64,000 nt of DNA, taken from assembly GCF_900167065.1 (NCBI RefSeq), contig NZ_FUYA01000007.1, positions 1-64,000 on the forward strand. Direction: 5' to 3'. This DNA comes from Desulfobaculum bizertense DSM 18034 (GTDB lineage: Bacteria > Desulfobacterota > Desulfovibrionia > Desulfovibrionales > Desulfovibrionaceae). Position numbers and translations under genes: made by a program. Positions 8,437 to 17,166 of the stretch are shown one piece after another. Under the pieces are notes generated by a model. It did no database searches. It saw only the letters and a program-made list of their open reading frames with translations, and was not told the DNA's origin. Numbering within the stretch: position 1 is the first letter of the stretch; every line of letters starts with the position of its first letter.

Positions 8437-11110
8437 GCGGGCTGTGCTTGCCTGTGCATGTCTGTTGATGCTGACGTGTGTGATCGGTGTGGGGAGGGCA
8501 TGCGCTCAGGACGCTGGCGCTGTCGGAACACAAAAGATTCTTGTGCTTCCCTTTGATGTACGGGCCGATCAGGACCTTTCCTATCTGAAAGACAGTCTGC
8601 CCCAGCTTTTGAACGACAGGCTGAAATCACTCGGGTTTGAGGCAATTTCCTCGGACAAGATGCGTTCGCTTATCGACAGAAACAATGTCGAATACCTGGA
8701 TGTTCAGACGGCTCGTGACCTCTCGCTGCTGGCGGGAGCAAACTACGCAGTCTATGGCAGCTTTAACCAACTCGGCGAGACACTGAGTCTCGATGTTCGG
8801 CTGGTTGAGGCCTTTGGTCTGAAACCACCCCGTCCGCTTTTTGTGGTCAAGGAAGGCATTATCAATCTTTCCAGCGCCATCGACGAGCTTGGTGACAAGA
8901 TCAAGGTTGAGCTGATGCGCCGCGAGGCCATTGCGGACATTCGGGTCGAGGGAAACAAATTTTTGGAAAAAGATGTGGTGCTGATGCGCCTCCGCTCCCG
9001 CAAGGGAGACATCTATGACCCCAAGGCGCTGAACGAAGACGTGAAGCGCGTCTATGGTCTTGGATACTTCAAAGACGTTCGGGTCGACATGGACGAGTCC
9101 TCTGATGGCGTTGTCCTGACCTTTACCGTTGAAGAGCGTCCCCGTATTCAGGCCATTAGCGTTCTCGGCACAGAGGAACTCGATGCCGATGACGTGCAGG
9201 AGCTGATGTCCACCAAGATTGGCGCAGTTCTGAACCCCAAGATGCTTTCTGACGATCTCGGTAAGATCAAGGAAGAGTATCGCAAGAAAGGCTTTTATAA
9301 TGCCAAGGTGTCGTACAATCTTGATGAGACTGGCCCACAGGCCCGCCTGAACATCACGGTTGACGAAGGCAACAAGCTGTACATTGAGAAAATCGCTATT
9401 GAGGGTGCTGAGCAGATCAGCGAAAGCGAGCTGAAAAGCGAGCTGGCCCTTGACGAGCGTGGTATCTTCTCATGGATTACAGGCACAGGTGTTCTGAAAG
9501 AGGACCTGCTGACCCGTGACTCTGCAGCAATTGAAGCCTACTACGGCAACCACGGCTTTATCGACGTCAAGGTCGGTCAGCCTGATGTCCGTTTTGAAGA
9601 TGATGGCATTTACATCACCTTTAAGGTGGAAGAGGGCACCCGCTACAAGGTCGGCGAAGTCACCTATGATGGCGACATTCTTGATTCTGTTGACAAGCTC
9701 AAGAAGATCACCAAACTTGATGATGATTCTGCCGAAGGCGAGTACTTTAACCGCTCTGTGCTTCACAAAGATTCACAGCGCCTGACCGAGTACTATTCCA
9801 ATTATGGATACGCCTACGCCGAAGCTGATTACAGCCTGAATCCTGACAAGGAGAAAGGGCTGGTTGGCGTTGCCTTCCACATGAAGAAGCGTGAAAAGAT
9901 TTACATCCGCCACGTCAGCATTGAAGGCAACTCCAAGACCCGAGACAACGTTATCCGTCGTGAACTGCGACTGGCTGACGGTGATCTCTACAGTGGCTAT
10001 CGCCTGCGCCGTTCCGGTCAGCGCCTTGGCTATCTGGACTACTTTGACAATGCGGACATTCAGCCTGTACCTAGCGGTGAGCCGGGTCTTATGGACCTGA
10101 AGGTCAAGGTCAAGGAAAAGAACACGGGCCGTCTCTCTGCTGGCGTTGGTTACTCCAGTGCAGACGGTGGCTTCCTGACGGGTTCCATTGAAGAGCGAAA
10201 TCTCTTTGGTAAGGGCTATTACACTGGCTTTACCGGAACCATCGGCGGCTCTGATTCGCAGTACAAGATCAGCTTCACCAACCCGCATGTCTACGATTCT
10301 CCGTGGTCTGCTGGTGGTGACCTGTACCTGACCCGCGTGGACTGGGACGACTATGATCGTGACACCACTGGTGGCCGGGTTCGTGTTGGCTATCCTCTGG
10401 GCGAGTACACCACCTTTGTGTGGAACTATCGCCTTGAGCATTATGAAGTGTCCGACGTGTCTGACGACGCTGCAACCCAGATCAAAGAGGTTGAGGGCAA
10501 GCACTGGCTCAGCTCCACAACCGTTGGTCTGAAACGCCGCACCACAGACAAGCGTTTTGACCCCTCTCGTGGCTCTACCTCCAGCCTTTCTGTTGAATAC
10601 GCTGGTGGCGTGCTGCTGGGTGATGACGAGTTTATTAAAGTTGTGGCCGACCACAGTCAGTATTATCCGCTGTGGTGGGGAACAACCTTCCATATTCACG
10701 GTCGTGCTGGTTACGCCTTTGAGAACGGCAGCGATGAGATTCCGGTCTTTGAGCGCTTCTATCTGGGTGGCATCAACTCGGTCCGTGGTTACAAGTCCCG
10801 CCGCATTTCCCCGGTTGACCCGGCAACAGGCGACCGCATCGGTGGTGACAAAATGGCTTTCGTGAACGTGGAATACATCTTCCCGCTCATGGAAGAGCTT
10901 GGTTTGAAGGGCGTTGTGTTCTTTGACGCTGGTGAGGTCTGGGACGATGACGAGTCCATGGATCTTGACTGGAAGAAGAGTATTGGTGGCGGTATCCGCT
11001 GGTACTCGGCTTTTGGTCCCCTGCGTCTCGAGTACGGCTATGCACTTGACGAGGTCCCGGATCAGGGCGGCAAGGGCAAGCTGGAGTTCTCAATGGGCCA
11101 GTTCTTCTAG
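8420..11110 (+). CDS. bamA: Outer membrane assembly factor BamA
   Basis: BamA folds and inserts beta-barrel proteins into the outer membrane. The 896-residue protein is longer than the E. coli protein (about 810). A signal peptide spans roughly residues 1-29. Residues about 38-165 form an extra periplasmic domain before the POTRA repeats; stretches such as ILVLPFDVRAD and GANYAVYGSF recall TolB-N/FlgO-like folds. Five POTRA domains follow from about residue 170 to 550, then a 16-strand barrel containing YLGGINSVRGY (the VRGF-like motif of strand 14). The last residue is Phe, as in outer-membrane proteins. CTGGAG lies 8 bases before the start, inside lolD. The neighbours skp and the lpx genes match the conserved Gram-negative order. 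Confidence 0.95.
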   Translation: MNKLIERAVLACACLLMLTCVIGVGRACAQDAGAVGTQKILVLPFDVRADQDLSYLKDSLPQLLNDRLKSLGFEAISSDKMRSLIDRNNVEYLDVQTARDLSLLAGANYAVYGSFNQLGETLSLDVRLVEAFGLKPPRPLFVVKEGIINLSSAIDELGDKIKVELMRREAIADIRVEGNKFLEKDVVLMRLRSRKGDIYDPKALNEDVKRVYGLGYFKDVRVDMDESSDGVVLTFTVEERPRIQAISVLGTEELDADDVQELMSTKIGAVLNPKMLSDDLGKIKEEYRKKGFYNAKVSYNLDETGPQARLNITVDEGNKLYIEKIAIEGAEQISESELKSELALDERGIFSWITGTGVLKEDLLTRDSAAIEAYYGNHGFIDVKVGQPDVRFEDDGIYITFKVEEGTRYKVGEVTYDGDILDSVDKLKKITKLDDDSAEGEYFNRSVLHKDSQRLTEYYSNYGYAYAEADYSLNPDKEKGLVGVAFHMKKREKIYIRHVSIEGNSKTRDNVIRRELRLADGDLYSGYRLRRSGQRLGYLDYFDNADIQPVPSGEPGLMDLKVKVKEKNTGRLSAGVGYSSADGGFLTGSIEERNLFGKGYYTGFTGTIGGSDSQYKISFTNPHVYDSPWSAGGDLYLTRVDWDDYDRDTTGGRVRVGYPLGEYTTFVWNYRLEHYEVSDVSDDAATQIKEVEGKHWLSSTTVGLKRRTTDKRFDPSRGSTSSLSVEYAGGVLLGDDEFIKVVADHSQYYPLWWGTTFHIHGRAGYAFENGSDEIPVFERFYLGGINSVRGYKSRRISPVDPATGDRIGGDKMAFVNVEYIFPLMEELGLKGVVFFDAGEVWDDDESMDLDWKKSIGGGIRWYSAFGPLRLEYGYALDEVPDQGGKGKLEFSMGQFF

Positions 11111-11215
11111 ACAAAATCGTGCATATCCGCCCCGCGCTGCCTGTGATATAAGGAAACGCGGGGCGGCTTTTTGGTCTTTTTTTGCACAAAACATTTCTCC
11201 CACAAGGAGTGAGAC

Positions 11216-11734
11216 ATGCGTAAAATTTTGCTGACAGTGATGATGGTGCTTCTGATGGCTCCTGCTGCATATGCAGCTCAGGGCAAGATCGGTATCGTGA
11301 ACATGCCGAAGATCATCAAAACTTGTGAACCCGGTCAGAAAGCTCTCAAGAGCCTTCAGAGCAAGTTCAAGGGCGTTAAGGCTGACATCGACAAGAAGAA
11401 AGCCGCTCTCGACAAGATGCAGAAAGAAATGCAGAAGCAGAGCCTCGTGCTTTCTCAGGAAGCCAAGATGGACAAGGAAATGGAATTCAAGCGTAAAGTG
11501 CGTGATTTTCAGGACACCCTTGGCAACTACCAGCGCAAGGCCCGTGTGGAAGAGCAGCGCCTGTCTGAGCCTGTTGTAAAGCTCATCATGCAGACCATTC
11601 AGAAGTACGGAAAGTCCCACGGCTACTCCATGATTCTTGACGGTCAGGCTGCTGGTGTCATGTACATCGACAAAGGCGTCGACGTGACCAACACCATCAT
11701 TGTTGAAGTGAACAAGGCTTCCCGCAAGAAGTAG
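11216..11734 (+). CDS. skp: Periplasmic chaperone Skp (OmpH family)
   Basis: Skp holds unfolded outer-membrane proteins in the periplasm on their way to BamA. The 172-residue precursor has a clear signal peptide with cleavage expected after residue 20 (AYA-AQ). A beta-strand start ([11 protein letters not shown]) and two long charged helices (about residues 45-120) would form the tentacles of the trimer. The C-terminus returns to the core with [16 protein letters not shown], typical of the family. It sits 105 bp after bamA with AAGGAGTGAG before the start. Confidence 0.93.
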   Translation: MRKILLTVMMVLLMAPAAYAAQGKIGIVNMPKIIKTCEPGQKALKSLQSKFKGVKADIDKKKAALDKMQKEMQKQSLVLSQEAKMDKEMEFKRKVRDFQDTLGNYQRKARVEEQRLSEPVVKLIMQTIQKYGKSHGYSMILDGQAAGVMYIDKGVDVTNTIIVEVNKASRKK

Positions 11735-11747
11735 AAGAGAAAAAGAC

Positions 11748-12794
11748 ATGCAGATCAGACTTTCTGAGCTTGCAGAAAATATGGGCCTGACCCTGAGAGG
11801 TGAGGATTGCCTCATCTCTGGGGTCGGGACCCTTGAATCTGCTGGGCCTGACGACATTACTTTTCTGGCGGACCCGAAGTACGCTCATCTGCTGGAAGCA
11901 ACACAGGCCGCCGCTGTTGTTGTTTCTGAAGCTCATGCTGGCGATGTAGAGCGTGCGCTTGTGAGTGCAAGTCCCTACATGGACTTTGCCCGCATCCTGA
12001 TGATGTTCAACCCGAAGCAGGGCTGCCTTGAAGGGCAGGGCGTGAGCGATCAGGCCTATGTCCATCCTTCGGTAGAACTTGGTGAAGGTGTTGACGTGTA
12101 TCCCTTTGCGTTTATTGCTGATGGCGCAAAAATTGGTGCACGAACAAAAATTTTTCCGGGTGCCTACGTGGGAGAAGGTTGTGTCATCGGTGACGATTGC
12201 ACCCTGTATCCCCGTTGTACCCTGATGGCTGGCACCACGCTTGGCGACCGGGTGATGATTCATCCCGGCGCAGTGCTTGGCGCTGACGGATTTGGCTACA
12301 TCCCCACTGACGAGGGCCGAGTCAAGATTCCTCAGGTTGGCCGCGTTGTCCTCGAAGATGATGTCGAGATCGGCGCAAACACCACCATTGACCGGGCCAT
12401 GATTGACCGGACTTTGGTTCGCACTGGCACCAAGATTGATAATCAGGTGCAGATTGCTCATAACTGCACCATCGGCGAGCACAGCACCATTGTGTCGCAG
12501 GTGGGCATTGCGGGCAGCACCACGGTTGGCAAGAACGTCATTATGGCTGGCAAGGCTGGTATCGCAGACCACATCACTATTGGTGACAACGTCATTGTTG
12601 GTCCCAAGTGTGGCGTTGCTCGCGATATTCCTGCGGGCAAGAAGATGGGTGGTCACCCGGCTGTTGATTACGGTATTTACATGCGCTCACTGACTCTGGC
12701 TCCCAAGATGCCAGACCTGTTTAAGCGCGTTCGCAAGCTTGAGAAGCAACTGGCCGCACTTGAGTCTGGCGGTCAGGGAGAAAATAATGAGTAA
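11748..12794 (+). CDS. lpxD: UDP-3-O-acylglucosamine N-acyltransferase
   Basis: LpxD adds the second acyl chain to UDP-3-O-acyl-glucosamine, the third step of lipid A synthesis. The 348-residue protein has the family's N-terminal uridine-binding domain (about 1-100) followed by hexapeptide repeats forming a left-handed beta helix. The catalytic region includes HNCTIGEHS and the preceding GADGFGY segment. It begins 13 bp after skp and overlaps fabZ by 8 bp, so it is co-transcribed with outer-membrane assembly genes. Confidence 0.95.
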   Translation: MQIRLSELAENMGLTLRGEDCLISGVGTLESAGPDDITFLADPKYAHLLEATQAAAVVVSEAHAGDVERALVSASPYMDFARILMMFNPKQGCLEGQGVSDQAYVHPSVELGEGVDVYPFAFIADGAKIGARTKIFPGAYVGEGCVIGDDCTLYPRCTLMAGTTLGDRVMIHPGAVLGADGFGYIPTDEGRVKIPQVGRVVLEDDVEIGANTTIDRAMIDRTLVRTGTKIDNQVQIAHNCTIGEHSTIVSQVGIAGSTTVGKNVIMAGKAGIADHITIGDNVIVGPKCGVARDIPAGKKMGGHPAVDYGIYMRSLTLAPKMPDLFKRVRKLEKQLAALESGGQGENNE

Positions 12795-13248
12795 GGAAGA
12801 AATCAAGTCTCTTGATATTCAGGATATCATGAAGCTGTTGCCCCACAGGTACCCATTCCTGCTGGTGGACCGTGTGACCGAGATTGTGCCCAATGAGAAG
12901 ATTGTTGCGTACAAGAACCTGACCTTTAATGAGCCATTTTTTCAGGGACATTTCCCTGATTTTCCTGTGATGCCTGGTGTGCTGATCTGTGAAGCAATGG
13001 CTCAGGCTGGTGGCGTGCTGTTCCACTATTCCCAGAAGACTGACAGCGATAGCCTGTTTATGTTTGCTGGTCTGGACAAGGTGCGTTTCCGCCGTCCGGT
13101 TCGTCCCGGTGATCGTCTGGACCTCGTGGTTGGCGATGTTCGCGTGCGTCGCACCATCCTGAAAATGAAAGCACAGGCGCTGGTCGATGGCGAGCTGGCC
13201 TGTGAAGCTGAAATGACTGCTGCTTTGGTCAACAAGAAGGATATCTAG
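12787..13248 (+). CDS. fabZ: 3-hydroxyacyl-ACP dehydratase FabZ
   Basis: FabZ dehydrates 3-hydroxyacyl-ACP in fatty acid elongation and competes with LpxA for the same hydroxyacyl-ACP pool. The 153-residue protein is a single hot-dog fold. It carries the catalytic His in [14 protein letters not shown] and the catalytic Glu in [13 protein letters not shown]. The ATG at 12787 inside the lpxD tail, preceded by CAGGGAG, gives the family-typical N-terminus; an in-frame ATG at 12739 would add 16 residues unlike the family. Confidence 0.95.
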   Translation: MSKEEIKSLDIQDIMKLLPHRYPFLLVDRVTEIVPNEKIVAYKNLTFNEPFFQGHFPDFPVMPGVLICEAMAQAGGVLFHYSQKTDSDSLFMFAGLDKVRFRRPVRPGDRLDLVVGDVRVRRTILKMKAQALVDGELACEAEMTAALVNKKDI

Positions 13249-13249
13249 C

Positions 13250-14059
13250 ATGTCGACACAGATTCATCCTTCTGCGGTTGTTGATCCTTCCGCACAGCTT
13301 GGCAAGAATGTTACTGTTGGTCCTTACGCCATTATTGAGGCGGATACTGTGATCGGTGATGGCACCACCATTGATGCTTTTGCCCAGATCAAGCAGTACA
13401 CCACAATGGGCGCCGAGAACCACATTCACTCTCATGCCCTGATTGGTGGCGATCCGCAGGATATCAAGTTCGGTGGCGAAAAGACCACTCTGGTGCTTGG
13501 CGATCGCAATATTATTCGTGAATTTACCACCATCCACCGTGGTACCCCTGAGGGGCGTGGCGAAACCAATATTGGTTCTGAGTGCATGATTATGGCGTAT
13601 GCCCATGTTGCGCACGACTGCCACCTCTCTGACAATGTCATTCTGACCAACTGCGTTATGCTGGCTGGTCATGTGGATCTTGGCGTGCATGCTGTTGTTG
13701 GCGGCATGTGTGGCGTGCACCAGTTTTGCCGTATTGGCGATTATGCCTTTATCGCAGGTATGACCGGTGTGCCGAATGATGTCCCGCCATTCTGTATGGC
13801 TGCTGGTACCCGTGGCTCTCTGCGTGGTCTTAACAGCATTGGTCTTCGCCGCTCCGGCATGACCAGTGAGACCATTCGGGCCATCAAGCATGCGTACATG
13901 ACGATTTTCCGCTCTGGCTATACCCGGAGTGAGGCGCTGGAAGTCATGAAGGGCGAAGAGAACAAGATTAAGGAAGTGGAATACTTCCTCGACTTTATCT
14001 CGAATAGCGAACGTGGTTGCCTCAACGACGTTTCCAAGAACTCCAAGCACGTGGACTAG
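13250..14059 (+). CDS. lpxA: UDP-N-acetylglucosamine acyltransferase
   Basis: LpxA catalyses the first step of lipid A synthesis, transferring 3-hydroxyacyl from ACP to UDP-GlcNAc. The 269-residue protein matches the usual length of about 260. It has a left-handed beta helix of hexapeptide repeats (IHPSAVVDPSAQLG onward), the catalytic His region MAYAHVAHDCHL, and a C-terminal helical domain from about residue 190. It starts just after the fabZ stop. Confidence 0.95.
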   Translation: MSTQIHPSAVVDPSAQLGKNVTVGPYAIIEADTVIGDGTTIDAFAQIKQYTTMGAENHIHSHALIGGDPQDIKFGGEKTTLVLGDRNIIREFTTIHRGTPEGRGETNIGSECMIMAYAHVAHDCHLSDNVILTNCVMLAGHVDLGVHAVVGGMCGVHQFCRIGDYAFIAGMTGVPNDVPPFCMAAGTRGSLRGLNSIGLRRSGMTSETIRAIKHAYMTIFRSGYTRSEALEVMKGEENKIKEVEYFLDFISNSERGCLNDVSKNSKHVD

Positions 14060-14066
14060 GCTGAGC

Positions 14067-14894
14067 ATGCAGATTGAGACCATTGGCATCATCGCTGGCG
14101 GCGGGCAGTTTCCGTTTCTGGTTGCTCAGGGTGCACACCGTCGCGGCCTCAAGGTCGTGGCTGTGGGCTTTTCTGACCACACAGACATGGAGCTTGCCAA
14201 AGAGACGGACGATTTTATTGAACTGCACATTGGCCAGCTCAATAAGCTGATTCGTTTTTTCAAGCGCCACGGCGTGAGCCGAATTGTTCTTGCCGGAGCG
14301 ATTAACAAGCCCCGGGCACTGCACTTTAAGCCAGACCTGCGGGCTATGAAGCTGCTTTTTAAGCTGCGTTCAAAGGGCGATGATGCGATTTTGACCACTG
14401 TGGCCAAAGAGCTTGAGTCCGAAGGCTTGCAGGTTGCTTCTGCGCTGACCATTGTCCCAGATATTGGAACTCCTGCCGGAGTCATTACCCGAGGCAAACC
14501 CAATGCTCAGGAATGGGCAGACTTGCGCTATGGCTGGCCAAAAGCCAAGGCCATTGGCTCAATGGATATTGGACAGTCTCTGGTGGTGAAAAACGGAATG
14601 GTCGTTGCCGTGGAAGGTCCAGAAGGAACCGACGCCACGCTTCGCCGTTCAGGTGAGCTGGCAGGTCCGGGCTGTGTTTTGGTCAAAGTCTATAAGCCGG
14701 GGCAGGACAACCGAATGGATTTGCCTGCGGCCGGACTCCAGACTGTGCAGACCATGATTGAAACCGGGGCGAGCTGCCTTGGCATTGAGGCTGGAAACAG
14801 TCTGTTTTTTGATGCTGAGGAGGCGATTGCTCTGGCGGATAAGCACGGTATCCATATTGTTGGCCTGACCGCCGAGGAGATGGAGCAGGAATAG
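14067..14894 (+). CDS. lpxI: UDP-2,3-diacylglucosamine pyrophosphatase LpxI
   Basis: LpxI hydrolyses UDP-2,3-diacylglucosamine to lipid X, the step done by the unrelated LpxH in E. coli. The 275-residue protein (former DUF1009) starts with IGIIAGGGQFPFLVA. It also shows the conserved AGAINKPR, the mid-protein VITRGKPN and AIGSMDIGQSLVV segments, and a C-terminal GLTAEEM. The ATG at 14067 follows lpxA by 7 bp; an in-frame ATG at 14013 lies inside lpxA and adds unrelated residues. lpxB, the next enzyme, is not adjacent: a terminator follows lpxI. Confidence 0.92.
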   Translation: MQIETIGIIAGGGQFPFLVAQGAHRRGLKVVAVGFSDHTDMELAKETDDFIELHIGQLNKLIRFFKRHGVSRIVLAGAINKPRALHFKPDLRAMKLLFKLRSKGDDAILTTVAKELESEGLQVASALTIVPDIGTPAGVITRGKPNAQEWADLRYGWPKAKAIGSMDIGQSLVVKNGMVVAVEGPEGTDATLRRSGELAGPGCVLVKVYKPGQDNRMDLPAAGLQTVQTMIETGASCLGIEAGNSLFFDAEEAIALADKHGIHIVGLTAEEMEQE

Positions 14895-14920
14895 CCCTGT
14901 GGAGTGAGAAGAAAAAAGTG

Positions 14921-14958
14921 AGCCGGGATATGGAGTTTGTCCATGTCCCGGCTTTTTT
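14921..14958 (+). terminator. Terminator after lpxI
   Basis: AGCCGGGATATGGA pairs with TCCATGTCCCGGCT around a 5-nt loop (14921-14934 / 14940-14953) and is followed by TTTTT. An A-run just upstream would serve as a T-run for the opposing minus-strand gene, so it may be bidirectional. Confidence 0.88.
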
Positions 14959-14971
14959 GCGGAGAAAAATT

Positions 14972-15685
14972 CTAGGCGTAGGTCTTTCCGGCAATGCTCA
15001 GGGCGTGGAGCGGAAGGATGGTGCCTTGCTTGGCGCCGATTTTTTGGGCGTTGTCGTAGGCAAGAAAGGCGTCATAGTGCACGCCGGGGCACACCACGTG
15101 GCCGTTTTTGGGGAAGTTCTTTTCGTTGGAACAGAATCCGGGAAGGATGACAGGACCGGATGCCGTGCTTATAGTCATGGTTTGCATGCCGGGAGTGTGT
15201 CCCGGTGTGAGTTCACCGATAATTCCGGGAAGAATTTCTACGGTTCCCTCAATGGTCGTAAAGTCGATTTTTTCGATGAAAAATGTGTCGTAGCGGTGGT
15301 CGAGAGGGTGGGGATTTTTGCAGAATTCCAGCTCTTTTTTCTGCACGTAATGCGTGGCCTTGGTAAACAGTTCGTTGTTGCCGCAGTGGTCATCGTGCAG
15401 GTGCGTGTTAATCACCACAGAGATGTCGTGTGTGGCAAGGCCATAGTCTTCGAGACAGTCACTGATGGGCTGTGCGGTCAGACCTGTTTCTTCTGTAAAT
15501 TTTTGTGGCACAAAGACTTCGTCTTCGTTGAGACCCGTATCAATAAGGATGTTCTGGCCGTTTCCCTGCACGAGAAAAGCGTAGATGGGCAACCAGATCG
15601 GCTTCCCATAGCCTTGCTGATAGGTCATGATCCCCTGATCGGGGTTGCGGACACCGGTAAGAAGTGGGATGACGGAATAGTGCAT
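14972..15685 (-). CDS. MBL-fold hydrolase, AHL-lactonase-like
   Basis: This 237-residue cytoplasmic protein belongs to the metallo-beta-lactamase fold and looks most like the N-acyl-homoserine lactonase group. The metal-binding motif HLHDDHCG is present (His-x-His-x-Asp-His), as are a later His in TPGHTPGM and a C-terminal PLHAL. At the place where lactonases usually have the bridging Asp (as in TIDASY of AiiA) this protein reads LPGFCSNEKNF, so the Asp appears replaced by Gly. Substrate is unknown; quorum-signal hydrolysis should not be assumed. It converges on lpxI and diverges from ricT. Confidence 0.75.
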   Translation of the reverse strand: MHYSVIPLLTGVRNPDQGIMTYQQGYGKPIWLPIYAFLVQGNGQNILIDTGLNEDEVFVPQKFTEETGLTAQPISDCLEDYGLATHDISVVINTHLHDDHCGNNELFTKATHYVQKKELEFCKNPHPLDHRYDTFFIEKIDFTTIEGTVEILPGIIGELTPGHTPGMQTMTISTASGPVILPGFCSNEKNFPKNGHVVCPGVHYDAFLAYDNAQKIGAKQGTILPLHALSIAGKTYA

Positions 15686-15956
15686 AGCCTAAACCCCGTT
15701 TTCTTTGTGGTGATGGGGAGTTCTGGTCTTTCTGGAACACGGGCTGCGCAGGCTGCGAACAGACGCTGGGTGCGTCGACATGCCCGGTGAACTCCCTCAA
15801 GTTTGCTGCATAAAAGAATATGACAGCCCGGACGCACGTCAAGAGTTTGCGCAGTGCTTTTGAAAATTCGGCACCAGAACAGAGCATTTGAAGTTCGCGT
15901 GGAACTGTTTTATAGAGGCACGTTGCGCGGTTCATCAACTCACACAGGAAGGCTAT

Positions 15957-17141
15957 ATGGGCCACATACTCGGATTGAAATTTAGCGACTACAGCCAGGT
16001 GTATTACTTTGAATCTGGCGCGTTTGTCGTGAACGTCAATGATTACGTCATCGTGAAAACAGACCAGGGCATGGGCCTTGGGTCTGTTGTTGTTGTGCCT
16101 GACACCCTGCCTGAGGAATTTGCTGAAGAAGAACTGAAACCTATTTTTCGGGTTGCAACTGAACACGATCTGAAAACAGCTGAAGAGAATTCCAAGCTTT
16201 CCCGCCAGGCATTGAAGTTCTGCAAGGAACGGGTCCGGGAACGCAAGCTGGAAATGAAACTTGTCGATGTCGAAGTTTTCTTCGACAGGGGCAAGATTAT
16301 ATTTTATTTCACCGCACCCGGGCGGGTTGATTTCCGGGAACTGGTCAAGGACCTTGTCCGGGCCTACAAAACGCGGATTGAGCTGCGTCAGATTGGTGTC
16401 CGACACGAGACCCAGATGATCGGCGCTGTTGGCAACTGCGGGCAGGTCGCCTGCTGCCGCCGCTTTATGCGAAAATTTGCTCCAGTCACCATTAAGATGG
16501 CCAAGGAACAGAACCTGTTCCTGAATCCAACGAAGATTTCGGGGATTTGTGGTCGTCTTTTGTGTTGCCTGAGTTTTGAAGAAAAGAATTATGAAGAATT
16601 TTATCGGAAGTGCCCAAAGATTGGAAAACGAATGGACACGGATGATGGAATTTTGAAAGTGCTCCGGGCCAATTTCTTCCGAGGCAGCATTGCTGTTCTC
16701 TCGGAGTTTGGCGAAGAGCGGGAATTGACGCTGGAGGAGTGGGAAGCCCTGAACCCCCGGCGCATTGATCCGCTGGAGTTGCAGCGTCGGTTGCAGGAAG
16801 CTCAGGCCCAGATGCGGTCGCATCGCGGGCGTGGTCCCCAGCATCGACCCGCTCCAAAACGGGCACCAAAGGCTCCGGAAGCCAAGGCTGAAAAGCCCGA
16901 AAGCTCTGAGCCAGAGCACGAACAGCCTGCTCCTGAAAAGCGACAGGCAGACGTGCAGGGCACTGATGCTCCCCAAAAAACTCGTCCCAGTAAAAAACGT
17001 CGCAGTGGGGGACGAGGCCGGGGAGGCTCTTCGCGCGGCGGAGAGCAGCAGGGAGAAGCGCGCCCTGATGCCCAGAAGAAATTTAAACCCCGAAAAAAGG
17101 CTCGCCGCCGTCCCAAGCCAAAGGGACCAAAGGCCGAGTAG
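15957..17141 (+). CDS. ricT: PSP1-domain protein RicT (YaaT)
   Basis: In B. subtilis RicT (YaaT) forms a complex with RicA/RicF that affects RNA maturation and sporulation; in proteobacteria its role is not settled. The 394-residue protein has the PSP1 domain at about residues 40-260 with the characteristic cysteine clusters GNCGQVACC and GICGRLLCCLSFE, likely Fe-S or metal ligands. The last 130 residues are a disordered, Lys/Arg/Gly/Pro-rich tail (RRSGGRGRGG and similar), suggestive of RNA contact. The ATG at 15957 is preceded by CAGGAAGG; an in-frame ATG at 15888 has no such site. metG follows 25 bp downstream, an arrangement I regard as common in this lineage. Confidence 0.88.
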   Translation: MGHILGLKFSDYSQVYYFESGAFVVNVNDYVIVKTDQGMGLGSVVVVPDTLPEEFAEEELKPIFRVATEHDLKTAEENSKLSRQALKFCKERVRERKLEMKLVDVEVFFDRGKIIFYFTAPGRVDFRELVKDLVRAYKTRIELRQIGVRHETQMIGAVGNCGQVACCRRFMRKFAPVTIKMAKEQNLFLNPTKISGICGRLLCCLSFEEKNYEEFYRKCPKIGKRMDTDDGILKVLRANFFRGSIAVLSEFGEERELTLEEWEALNPRRIDPLELQRRLQEAQAQMRSHRGRGPQHRPAPKRAPKAPEAKAEKPESSEPEHEQPAPEKRQADVQGTDAPQKTRPSKKRRSGGRGRGGSSRGGEQQGEARPDAQKKFKPRKKARRRPKPKGPKAE

Positions 17142-17166
17142 CTGAGTGATTGAGGAGGAATCCAAG

